The translations under genes were made by a program, and so were the position numbers. Below, in pieces: positions 31,074 through 38,321 of a DNA stretch of 50,593 bases. Source of the DNA: a virus; the IMG/VR virus record IMGVR_UViG_3300042691_038861, positions 1 to 50,593 of that record; one strand, 5' to 3'. Position 1 is the stretch's first letter; each line of letters opens with the position of its first letter. The notes beneath the pieces were generated by a model. The model was given only the letters and a program-made list of their open reading frames with translations. It did not search any database and was not told the DNA's origin.

Positions 31074-32489
31074 TTAGGTTATACCTGCTAATTTTTTCAT
31101 TCGTTCTGCGAATGGAATTTCTGCTTCTTCTTTTTTGCGTGTGATGAAAGGCGAGTTACCACGGATCAACGCTTCGCTAAGTGATTCTTTCGGTTTCTTA
31201 GAAGAAATACCCGACACCGTGCTTTGAAGCGTGTTATAGATGGTTTTAGCCTCTAAAACGCTAGTAGATTTGGAAATGTTTTCAACAATTTGGTCTTTTT
31301 GTCGCTCATTCAACGAGACATTTCCTAATACTTTGTTAGTATATAGTAATTTAGCATTTGAAATGCTTAATTTTTCAATATTTTCTTTTAATGAAAGTAA
31401 ATTTTCTTCCATTTCTAGTAATTTTGACTTTAAATCTTCATTTTCTTCTATTAGCGAAGAACCAACTTCTAGGGCTTCATCTAATTTTTCTTGTAAATCA
31501 GACATTGCTTTTTCTTCTTCTTGACGGGCTTCAACAGCCTTTGCGTCTCTCGCAGCTGCGAGTTCAAGAACTCGTTGTTCGCGTTTTTGCGTTACAGTAG
31601 TACCCATATGACCATCACTAAGATTGTCAATATTAATATCTACTTTTAATTCTTCCATTAACTCATTAAGCTCTTCTTCAGAAATTTCAATGTCTTCAGA
31701 CATTGGCGTTCTTTCCGCTTTTACAACTGGTTCTTTTGCAACTCTTTGTTGGGTTATTTTAGCTACGTTTTGTTTAGCCTTAGCTGCCTCTTCTTCTTCC
31801 TTGGCTGCTTTTAATTGAGCTGCTTGCTCTTCTGGTGTCATTTCTCCTTCCAGCTCTAGGTAAACTTGTTCTTCATATTCATCTTGCCCCTCAAAACCAC
31901 GTTCTTTTCTCTTTTCTTCTGCTCTTGAAGGATCGATGAGCATTTCGTCAAATTCATATTCTTCTTCATTTTCTTCTAATTCTTCTTCGGCAAGAGCATC
32001 GGGATCAACATCACGCGCTCCAGCACCATATACTTCGTCTAATTCTTCATTTTCTTCTACAGACTCCATCATTGCTTCTGGTGCTGGTGCTGTTGGTACA
32101 GCAGGAGTTTCCGGTGTTGCTAGCATAGGTGAAGAAACACCAAGTGCTCCTTTTATTTCTTTTTTAAGTTGATCGAAGTTAATTACGATCATTTCTTCAT
32201 CATCTCCCTCTAGAAAAGAAGAAGGAACACCATCAAAAGCTTTTTCTTTATCGTCTTCTGCCTCTAAGCCCATATCCATACCAGATGTTTCTGGTGTTGG
32301 TGTGGCTAAATTTGATGGCATTTGTGCAGCATCATCTTCTAAAGATGCGGCTTCTTGCTCTAACAATTTTTCAACAGATTGCTTGAATTCTTTTGAGTAT
32401 TTTTCAATTAAATTAGCTTCCGCACTTTTTAAGGCGACCTCTCTCAAGGCTGTTGCATCTATAATAGCTTGTTCTAACAAATTTGACAT
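31074..32489 (-). CDS. 22: Prohead core/scaffold protein, gp22-like
   Basis: A 471-residue acidic protein, very rich in E, A and D (long runs such as DPDALAEEELEENEEEYEFD), with a coiled coil at about 290-400. This profile and its position between the protease/tagged genes and the capsid gene fit the T4 gp22-type scaffold, though it is longer (gp22 is 269). Candidate I/L-x-E sites are frequent, as expected for a scaffold degraded by the protease. The C-terminus PFAERMKKLAGIT resembles that of the PcfJ-like protein. A hairpin TCCTG-TGCT-CAGGA covers its ribosome site. Confidence 0.8.
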   Translation of the reverse strand: MSNLLEQAIIDATALREVALKSAEANLIEKYSKEFKQSVEKLLEQEAASLEDDAAQMPSNLATPTPETSGMDMGLEAEDDKEKAFDGVPSSFLEGDDEEMIVINFDQLKKEIKGALGVSSPMLATPETPAVPTAPAPEAMMESVEENEELDEVYGAGARDVDPDALAEEELEENEEEYEFDEMLIDPSRAEEKRKERGFEGQDEYEEQVYLELEGEMTPEEQAAQLKAAKEEEEAAKAKQNVAKITQQRVAKEPVVKAERTPMSEDIEISEEELNELMEELKVDINIDNLSDGHMGTTVTQKREQRVLELAAARDAKAVEARQEEEKAMSDLQEKLDEALEVGSSLIEENEDLKSKLLEMEENLLSLKENIEKLSISNAKLLYTNKVLGNVSLNERQKDQIVENISKSTSVLEAKTIYNTLQSTVSGISSKKPKESLSEALIRGNSPFITRKKEEAEIPFAERMKKLAGIT

Positions 32490-32531
32490 TTATGTTTACT
32501 CCTGAGCACAGGAAAAGGGTACATTTTTTTA

Positions 32532-32540
32532 ATAAATAGT
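32532..32540 (-). promoter_or_regulatory. Recurrent upstream motif ACTATTTAT, copy 4
   Basis: ACTATTTAT on the minus strand about 42 nt before the scaffold start codon. A 5-bp hairpin that overlaps the ribosome binding site lies between the motif and the start. Confidence 0.35.
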
Positions 32541-32563
32541 GTAATCTATTATGAAATGACTTC

Positions 32564-32872
32564 TTATTGTTTTATTTCACTGGTTTGTTTAGTTTTAGAA
32601 GAAGGTTTTTTCTTTTTTGTCCTACCAATAGAGTCATTATTTAATTCTTCGTTGTATTTTTTTGAATTTCTCAAACGACGCATCTTTTTTTCTCTAACAA
32701 GAATTGATTTTTTTGTAAATCTTCTTGAATAAGCACTTTTTTCAAATAAAAACTGCAAAAGCGAGTCTTTACTGCATTCTTTGAGAAACTTTTTGATCAA
32801 TTGGTCATTCGTTTCATCAGTTGGCTTAACGTGCGGAGGTAATTTTACTTCTAAATGTGCTGCTCTTGCCAT
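32564..32872 (-). CDS. Ribosomal protein bS21-like protein (candidate)
   Basis: A 102-residue basic protein. DQLIKKFLKECSKDSLLQFL followed by FEKSAYSRRFTKKSILVREK and KMRRLRNSKK matches the bS21 pattern of an F-K-x-x-C/S helix, a short loop, a Y/F-x-x-P-S-like turn and a basic Arg/Lys helix. bS21 itself is about 70 residues; this protein has an N-terminal leader (MARAAHLEVKLPPHVKPT) and a Lys/Ser/Thr tail. Some phages carry bS21 homologues that may modify host ribosomes. It could instead be a basic DNA-binding head protein, since it lies next to the scaffold gene. Confidence 0.55.
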   Translation of the reverse strand: MARAAHLEVKLPPHVKPTDETNDQLIKKFLKECSKDSLLQFLFEKSAYSRRFTKKSILVREKKMRRLRNSKKYNEELNNDSIGRTKKKKPSSKTKQTSEIKQ

Positions 32873-32880
32873 AATACACC

Positions 32881-33333
32881 TTATTCTTTCTTGCCTTTTC
32901 CATTTAAGGCAGTTGATAGACCCTTCCAGATCTGTTTATTTTGTCCTAAAAGCCCTGAAATATCGACACCAGAGCCTTGAATACCTGGTAACACTGTTGC
33001 TTGAGGATTTAGATTTTCTACAATTTGTTCTTCACTGCCTTCAATTGGCATTGAACCTGCAAATGGGTCAAATCCATTCATTGAAATCTTCTGTAATAAT
33101 TGCTTCTTGGCTTCTTGTAGTTTGTTTGGTTTATTTGGAACTGCTTGCTTCATAAACCGAGCTTCTTTTGCTTGATAAGACGACTCTTCTTCGCGGTTTT
33201 CTTTTACTACTTCACGCTGTTTTGTCTTAATTGACTCTTCAATTAATTTATTTAAACCTTGCTCATACAAAATCTCTGTTAAACATTCTTTGATTATAGG
33301 CTTAACAATTTTTTTTAAATCTTGTTTATTCAT
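32881..33333 (-). CDS. Tag-like small protein, 150 aa
   Basis: The N-terminus (DLKKIVKPIIKECLTEILYE) resembles the shared tag of other small proteins here, with the same spacing of L, I and K/E and a candidate cleavage site L22-Y23-E24. The middle is charged and the C-terminal half is Gly/Pro-rich (for example PGIQGSGVDISGLLGQNKQ). No family is recognised. It lies among the head genes, so an internal head or assembly role is plausible. Confidence 0.65.
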   Translation of the reverse strand: MNKQDLKKIVKPIIKECLTEILYEQGLNKLIEESIKTKQREVVKENREEESSYQAKEARFMKQAVPNKPNKLQEAKKQLLQKISMNGFDPFAGSMPIEGSEEQIVENLNPQATVLPGIQGSGVDISGLLGQNKQIWKGLSTALNGKGKKE

Positions 33334-33341
33334 TTTAACCT

Positions 33342-34316
33342 CTAAATAGCTTGTACGCTAAAAGGACGATAATCGTTTACGTCTCTAATCATCCAAGTGT
33401 AGCCAAATTGGCTTGATGATATGGCTTGCAAAGTAATAAAATTATGTTGATCTGTTTCATATTCGTGACCAACTAAATTTTTATAATCTCTAACGGCATT
33501 TGTAATTAAATATGTACTAAAATTAGTGCTATTAGTTAATTTACCAGTTCCTACATAATCTGTATAATTTCCGCTTGAATAGGGATGAAATGTTATTTTG
33601 TGTACAGAATATTTCCCGCTAGTTGTAAATAAGCCCCCAGCAGATGCACTATACCCAATCGTATCATTTGAAGCTGTTCCAACATATGTTGCATTTATAA
33701 ATGTAAACGTTTTGCCAAGATGTGTCTGGACTGGTGGCAAGTTTATAGACATGCTGATATCAGATACTGCGTATTCGGCACTTTTTAAATTTTCAAATTG
33801 ACTATTGGCGTTAAAATAGGTAATGTTATTATAGTGAGGATCAAATGAAAAGTATACCGTTTTTTCATCTGCTTGCGGATTATAACTGGAGGTATTTAAT
33901 AAAAATTTATATCCGTCAAGCGAAGCGGTATTGAACGTTAGTGTTATTGTAGAGCCGCTTCTTGATGTTAGAATTTCACCGGCAGATACAATGTCTGTGA
34001 CATAATTTTGGCTTTCATCGTCGCCGCCAGATAATAAATCTTGACCATTAACAATAATTGTTCCTCCAGCTATCTCTAGTGAGCAATTATTTAAAAAAAC
34101 TCCAGAGGATGCAGTAAATTTTGAATTAACAATAGTGTTATCTACTGAACTGCTGCCTAATATTACATTATTTTTAAAATCTGCATTTGCATAAACATAA
34201 AGATTGTCAACGTTCCCATCGTTGTGCTCTAGCGGTGTGCCAATAGTAAAAACATCTTTGGCGGTTGAAGCCATGTTTAAACCACCAGATACTGTGAGGG
34301 TAGTTAGTACTTTCAT
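33342..34316 (-). CDS. Fibre- or decoration-like head protein, 324 aa
   Basis: A Ser/Thr/Asn/Gly-rich, strand-rich protein with no charged clusters. The start MKVLTTLTVSGGLNMAST and repeated short strands (NNVILGSSSVDNT, VFLNNCSLEIAGG) look like phage fibres and decoration proteins built from beta-strands. It lies in the head-gene cluster between the decoration-like 135-residue protein and a tagged protein, overlapping its upstream neighbour by one base. A head fibre or outer capsid protein is possible; no family is recognised. Confidence 0.6.
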   Translation of the reverse strand: MKVLTTLTVSGGLNMASTAKDVFTIGTPLEHNDGNVDNLYVYANADFKNNVILGSSSVDNTIVNSKFTASSGVFLNNCSLEIAGGTIIVNGQDLLSGGDDESQNYVTDIVSAGEILTSRSGSTITLTFNTASLDGYKFLLNTSSYNPQADEKTVYFSFDPHYNNITYFNANSQFENLKSAEYAVSDISMSINLPPVQTHLGKTFTFINATYVGTASNDTIGYSASAGGLFTTSGKYSVHKITFHPYSSGNYTDYVGTGKLTNSTNFSTYLITNAVRDYKNLVGHEYETDQHNFITLQAISSSQFGYTWMIRDVNDYRPFSVQAI

Positions 34317-34723
34317 TAGCCGATGCCTGCTGATCCGCTATAAACAGCTCCAAGATCATAGCCAGTAATTCCTGTTAAACTAGCTGCTACAGAAGCGGAG
34401 AGAACTGTTCCATTGTCGCTTATAAGATAAAGATCCGTACATCTTACTCTTAATTCAATCAAAGGAATTCCTTGTGCGTTACTATCAATTAAATAATAAT
34501 TTCCATTTTTTACACCATTTGAACTAAAACCAACTCTTAATTTTTCATTTTTTGTTAATAAGTGGATAGAAATTGCTTGTGTCACGCTTGGAAAAGTTAT
34601 ATGATTTGGTGTATTTGTAACAATCGGCGCAATAGTAGAGGTAACATATGGAACACCACTAATTTGATAATTACCAACATTTCCTAACCCTGCTTTTGGA
34701 TATTCAAAACCTTGAATTGACAT
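34316..34723 (-). CDS. Small structural protein, 135 aa
   Basis: A strand-rich protein of the type GLGNVGNYQISGVPYVTSTI ... ITFPSVTQAISIHLL ... IELRVRCTDLYLISDN, a family I believe is conserved in marine T4-like phages beside the prohead protease. Function is unknown; size and strand content fit a capsid decoration or vertex protein. Its start is 3 nt after the protease stop, and its stop overlaps the next start by one base. Confidence 0.6.
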   Translation of the reverse strand: MSIQGFEYPKAGLGNVGNYQISGVPYVTSTIAPIVTNTPNHITFPSVTQAISIHLLTKNEKLRVGFSSNGVKNGNYYLIDSNAQGIPLIELRVRCTDLYLISDNGTVLSASVAASLTGITGYDLGAVYSGSAGIG

Positions 34724-34726
34724 ATT

Positions 34727-35344
34727 TTATTTTCCTATAATATCGTTTAGCAAACGATTCAATCTATCTGCCTTGCTGAATATTTTATTTATATCTCTTG
34801 ATCTACTTTCTGCTAGTTCTTTTGGACCCATGAAAGCGCCCGGTGTCGATGGCTCTTGCACGAAATCGAAACAAATTAATTGAAAGTCTTCTTCAACTAC
34901 TGTTTTGCCACCCTCTTTTCTAGTAGAGCCAAGACCGCGAGAGCTAATACCTAATTTTACACCACCTTTTACTAAATTTTTAAGAATATTACCAGATGGT
35001 GTATCTAATACTTTAACTTTGCCCATAACATTATTGCCTTCCCAAAATATTTTTGTTACCATGTGAGAAGTATTTTTTAAATTGATGACGGAGTCATCTG
35101 GATGGTCTAGCTCGCCTAAAGCCCTGCGCTCTTCTACTAATTTTTGATAATTATCAACTTCCCTCTCAAGAATTCTTCGTGGATAAACACGACCATTGCC
35201 GTTTTCTTGATCTGCTTTTTGCATAATCCCAGATAAGATTAAGCCACCTTCTCTAACAAAGACCTTTTCTTGTTCTGTCAAAAGATCTTGGCAGACTCCA
35301 CCTTCACATAATTCAAAAAATTCTCTTAAAAGTTGTTTACTCAT
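34727..35344 (-). CDS. 21: Prohead protease, gp21-like
   Basis: A 205-residue serine protease of the T4 gp21 (S80) family that cleaves scaffold and capsid proteins during head maturation. RALGELDHPDD contains the likely catalytic H81 and KLGISSRGLGS the likely nucleophile S134 or S135; FDFVQEPSTPGAF is a further family stretch. The N-terminal 25 residues end in LLTE24, a candidate self-cleavage site of the L-x-E type. It is encoded just after a tagged protein and followed by two structural proteins, near the scaffold and capsid genes. Confidence 0.9.
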   Translation of the reverse strand: MSKQLLREFFELCEGGVCQDLLTEQEKVFVREGGLILSGIMQKADQENGNGRVYPRRILEREVDNYQKLVEERRALGELDHPDDSVINLKNTSHMVTKIFWEGNNVMGKVKVLDTPSGNILKNLVKGGVKLGISSRGLGSTRKEGGKTVVEEDFQLICFDFVQEPSTPGAFMGPKELAESRSRDINKIFSKADRLNRLLNDIIGK

Positions 35345-35347
35345 AAT

Positions 35348-35860
35348 TTATTTTTCAATTTGAAACTTGTATGCCATATCTTCTAAAGCCGCAGCAGCCC
35401 CAGCTTCTCCACCAAGACCTTGATTCATTGCCAAATTTGCTGCTCTAAGTTTTTTATCCATATTTGCATCAGACATATAAAGATCTTTAACTTTTATTTT
35501 TTTTCCATAAGAATCTATGGTTTTATTCATTAAAGATCTAACGTTCTCGTCTTCACTTTGTGCTAAAGATTGTATAAAAGATTTAAGCTCTTGTGGGTTT
35601 GAGACACCTTTTTTAACAATAGTAGAAAAAGGAGTTGCTGGAGCCTTTTCAGCTGCCTGTGCTTTGTTAGAAACACCTAAACCGCCAGCAATAGCAGCTG
35701 CCGCTCCTAATCCTGCAACTTTCCTTCCGACACCGCGCGCTAAATCACCCATTAAGCCTTCTTCAAGCTCAGAGGCATCTACTTCTAATTCTTGTTCATC
35801 AAGAACTTTTTCTAATTCTTCTTTTATAAGTTGTTTTAAAGCATCTTTTGTAATTTTCAT
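35348..35860 (-). CDS. Tagged protein, 170 aa, beside the prohead protease
   Basis: The first 18 residues, MKITKDALKQLIKEELEK, follow the shared tag; L20-D21-E22 fits the protease rule. A hydrophobic stretch VAGLGAAAAIAGGLGVSNKA (about 48-67) follows an acidic segment and resembles a membrane-active or signal-like helix. The C-terminal part (about 90-170) is helical. No family is recognised. It is encoded 3 nt upstream of the prohead protease, and a hairpin lies in its leader. It may be an internal head protein. Confidence 0.7.
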   Translation of the reverse strand: MKITKDALKQLIKEELEKVLDEQELEVDASELEEGLMGDLARGVGRKVAGLGAAAAIAGGLGVSNKAQAAEKAPATPFSTIVKKGVSNPQELKSFIQSLAQSEDENVRSLMNKTIDSYGKKIKVKDLYMSDANMDKKLRAANLAMNQGLGGEAGAAAALEDMAYKFQIEK

Positions 35861-35887
35861 TTTATTATCCCTTGAGTTTATTAAGGA

Positions 35888-35913
35888 AGCCCCGTAGATT
35901 TCTCCACGGGGCT
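35888..35913 (-). promoter_or_regulatory. Leader hairpin with the same loop as at uvsX
   Basis: Stem AGCCCCGT with ACGGGGCT (8 bp), loop GGAGAAATCT, followed by TCCTTAATAAA. The loop is identical to that of the uvsX leader hairpin, though the stems differ completely. It overlaps the micro-gene stop and lies 27 nt before the start of the tagged gene at 35860. A weak promoter-like pair (TAGACG, 16 bp, TGTATT) ends one base before the hairpin. Confidence 0.7.
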
Positions 35914-35989
35914 AAATACAGCTACCATTGCAACAACGTCTAACGGGTTGCAACATATAACGACGGATGTATACTTTTTCAGTATTCAC
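35912..35989 (-). CDS. Micro-gene encoding a 25-aa Cys-rich peptide
   Basis: A GTG start at 35989 is preceded by GGAGGTGA, an 8-nt perfect match to the anti-Shine-Dalgarno, 6 nt upstream. The peptide has a basic middle and ends RRCCNGSCI, three cysteines. It fills most of the otherwise empty stretch between two genes. A weak hairpin (TTGCAAC ... GTTGCAA) lies inside. No homologue is recognised. A chance reading frame is possible because of its shortness, but the ribosome site is the best in this region. Confidence 0.5.
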   Translation of the reverse strand: MNTEKVYIRRYMLQPVRRCCNGSCI

Positions 35990-36010
35990 AATAAATCACC
36001 TCCATTCAGT

Positions 36011-36019
36011 ATAAATAGT
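36011..36019 (-). promoter_or_regulatory. Recurrent upstream motif ACTATTTAT, copy 5
   Basis: ACTATTTATACTGAATGG on the minus strand, 7 nt after the stop of the 87-residue membrane protein and just before the ribosome site of the micro-gene. The motif runs into TATACT. Confidence 0.4.
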
Positions 36020-36025
36020 GAAGTT

Positions 36026-36289
36026 TCATTGTTTCTTCACTTTTATTGTTAATCCGTCATCATCTGCTATACGAGATAACAGATACGATGTACCAGATGA
36101 TATACATCCAGCAACAAACCAATTAAAACTTACGTCTATTAAAAGCCAATTAAATACTCCAACCCAAAAACCCATACACATTGGGCATTTAAAGAAATGA
36201 TGTTGCGGTCTAATAGCATCAAAAATTTTGCCATAGACCGCGATCATTGTCATGCCATAACAGGCTAATATAAAAGTTAATAAAATCAT
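36026..36289 (-). CDS. Small membrane protein with a CPMC motif, 87 aa
   Basis: Two to three membrane segments: about 1-20, 37-54 and 56-72. KCPMCMGFWVGVF (34-46) is a motif I associate with small conserved phage or bacterial membrane proteins in which a CxxC pair precedes G-x-W. It overlaps the upstream tagged gene by one base. The job is unknown. Confidence 0.65.
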   Translation of the reverse strand: MILLTFILACYGMTMIAVYGKIFDAIRPQHHFFKCPMCMGFWVGVFNWLLIDVSFNWFVAGCISSGTSYLLSRIADDDGLTIKVKKQ

Positions 36290-36951
36290 TATCTTGAAAA
36301 TTCGTGCGTCCCTTTGCTTGCACGCTGATGACCAGTTAATGTGTCACTGTATGTTCCGGGGGTGTCTCTTTCTCTTCGCTCTTTTTCGCGAGCCAACTCT
36401 AAGCTTTGTTCTGGGGATAATTCTCGACCCTTAGACAAAGATTTAGCAAAGCTAAGTCTGTCTTCTCTCTCTTGATCGGACTTTTCACGCGCTTCTTTTC
36501 CTGATTTTTCTTTCTGAAATTGTCTTTCTTTTTCATCAGCAGCTCTTTTTGTTTTCTCATCTGCATTCTTATACTTAATAGTTTTTTGAGATTCCTCATA
36601 AGTGCTTTGTAAAGCTTCTAGCCAAGCTTTTGTTAATTCTGCTCTTAATTCTTTATCAAAAAGCGCCTTGTCGGCTATTGCGGGAGTGTATTTGTCCCAT
36701 TTGCCAGCTTGAATCGCTCTTTCCCAAGCTTGTTTTTGGCTAGCAGTTAAGCTACCTTTTTTTCCCATTTTTTTAAGACCTTGGAATGCGCTACTGCTTT
36801 CAAGAGCATCCATGACTTTTTCTTTTTTATTTTTTCCAAAAACAGCTTGTCTTGCTTTTGTTAAAAAACCCTCTTCCATTTCTTGCTCTTCGTTAATTTT
36901 TTGTAATTCTTCCTTGATAACTTCTTTTAAATATTCTTTTGTAACCTTCAT
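36289..36951 (-). CDS. Tagged protein, 220 aa, in the head-gene cluster
   Basis: Start ATG 36951 was chosen over the ATG two codons earlier, because AAGGAG is 8 nt before it and the product then begins MKVTKEYLKEVIKEELQKIN and E21, aligned with the other tag. I19-N20-E21 fits the protease rule. The body is charged and helical with an Lys/Glu-rich region (about 140-190). The part after the tag starts EQEMEEGFLTKARQAVFG. No family is recognised. It overlaps the downstream membrane-protein gene by one base. Confidence 0.7.
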   Translation of the reverse strand: MKVTKEYLKEVIKEELQKINEEQEMEEGFLTKARQAVFGKNKKEKVMDALESSSAFQGLKKMGKKGSLTASQKQAWERAIQAGKWDKYTPAIADKALFDKELRAELTKAWLEALQSTYEESQKTIKYKNADEKTKRAADEKERQFQKEKSGKEAREKSDQEREDRLSFAKSLSKGRELSPEQSLELAREKERRERDTPGTYSDTLTGHQRASKGTHEFSR

Positions 36952-36981
36952 TTTCATTCTCCTTATAAATAAAGAAACTTT

Positions 36982-37506
36982 TTAATAGTTATAGCGATAA
37001 ATACCGCGAGTTGGGAAGCCATACTTGGGGATAGAGCCCTTGAATGGTTCTTGAGGAACTTCGCCAAGTTCTGTTGAGTTTTCAACTGATGGCTGTAGCA
37101 ACTCTTTTTCCATATTATCTTCAAATTCTTTTTCTTGTGCAATGATTGGACGTTCTATTTCTAAATAGTTTGCAGCATTGTATATTACAACTTGTAGAGC
37201 ATTTTCTCCACCGGGAGGCTGCGGCGTATAACTCGCTTGCAAGGAACCATAAACATTTCCGCCTGATACACTCTCTGGCAAGATAACTCCTTTTGAAGTC
37301 ATGTATTTAATAAAATTTTCTTGCGCCCTATAGACATGTTCGTCTGCTTCTTCTTTTACTAAAGCCATGATTTTATTTTTTTGTGGCATGACGATAATAT
37401 TAAAATGTGGATGCTCATTTAAGACATAATCACCAGATAATGTTCTGGACATTTTTACTTCTTTTTTTATACCAGTTTCTTTATCCTTTATGAAAATTTT
37501 TATCAT
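36982..37506 (-). CDS. Uncharacterised protein between portal and tagged genes, 174 aa
   Basis: No family is recognised. The N-terminal third is strand-rich (MIKIFIKDKETGIKKEVKMS, then FNIIVMPQKNKIMALVKEEA). The C-terminal part is Pro-rich and ends IPKYGFPTRGIYRYNY. TAATG overlap with its upstream neighbour suggests coupling. Position between portal and the prohead genes suggests a head-assembly role. Confidence 0.6.
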   Translation of the reverse strand: MIKIFIKDKETGIKKEVKMSRTLSGDYVLNEHPHFNIIVMPQKNKIMALVKEEADEHVYRAQENFIKYMTSKGVILPESVSGGNVYGSLQASYTPQPPGGENALQVVIYNAANYLEIERPIIAQEKEFEDNMEKELLQPSVENSTELGEVPQEPFKGSIPKYGFPTRGIYRYNY

Positions 37507-38321
37507 TATTGATTTACCTCATGGACAAATTGTTGAATTTTTAATATTTTTTGCAACATGTCCTGTGATAAGTCCTTTACGTCTTTAAAGCTATTCAAAA
37601 ATTGTAAAGTTTTCTTAGTTGAATCAACCATATTTTCATCAGATCTTATCTCTTCTTTATCCAGAGCTTTTATAACATTCTCTTTTAATCTTTCTAATTC
37701 TTCGTTTAGAAAAATTTTGAATTCTAAACCATTATTTTGAAAAGAATTAACATAATTTGTTAAAAATTCTTTTTGTTCCGAAAGAAGACCTTTATATTTT
37801 TCATTAAATTTATTAGTAAAAGTTTTATAAATTAAATTATCCATAGGTTGCAATGAGTTTTTTTGTTTTTCCTCTTTAATAATTTTAATTTTATTTATTA
37901 ATGTTTGCTCTAGTAAGATCTTTTCTTTTGGTGGTGTAGAATTATTAAAAATCTGGTATATTGTTGCTAGATCTTTATAGTTTGGCACAAAAGAATCATA
38001 GATTTTAGCGCCTAATGTTTTATTTATCTTATTAATTAAGTTTGTCTGTTCATTAAAAATAGTTCTTTTATCTATTTTTTCATATCTTGACTCTATTTCT
38101 TTTACAAACTTTTCAGCCAAATGCTCTTCAACTGAATTTTCTTCTAAAGAGCGGTAAAGTGTGAGTTCTTTATATAATTCAGACTTGGGATTAAAATGTT
38201 CAAGAATAATTGTCTTTATAGTTTTTATCTTTTCAACGTCTTTTTCTAAAGCACCACGGGTTGCTTCACGTAGTAAAACTTCGTAAAGAAAAGCGGTATT
38301 TCTTTTCTTATTATGTTTCAT
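37506..38321 (-). CDS. Helical protein following the portal gene, 271 aa
   Basis: Start ATG 38321 was chosen for GGAG 9 nt upstream; an in-frame TTG at 38339 is less likely. The product begins MKHNKKRNTAFLYEVLLREA and is almost wholly helical and charged, with several long coiled-coil-like stretches (for example ERLKENVIKALDKEE). It overlaps the portal gene by 11 nt. The family is not recognised, although a helical protein after the portal gene is common in marine T4-like phages; a core or head-assembly role is inferred. Confidence 0.6.
   Translation of the reverse strand: MKHNKKRNTAFLYEVLLREATRGALEKDVEKIKTIKTIILEHFNPKSELYKELTLYRSLEENSVEEHLAEKFVKEIESRYEKIDKRTIFNEQTNLINKINKTLGAKIYDSFVPNYKDLATIYQIFNNSTPPKEKILLEQTLINKIKIIKEEKQKNSLQPMDNLIYKTFTNKFNEKYKGLLSEQKEFLTNYVNSFQNNGLEFKIFLNEELERLKENVIKALDKEEIRSDENMVDSTKKTLQFLNSFKDVKDLSQDMLQKILKIQQFVHEVNQ

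Noticed and set aside
35861-36025. tRNA or structured RNA gene in the longest gap
   Set aside because: The hairpins present do not make a cloverleaf; a micro-gene explains most of the stretch. No tRNA was seen elsewhere.
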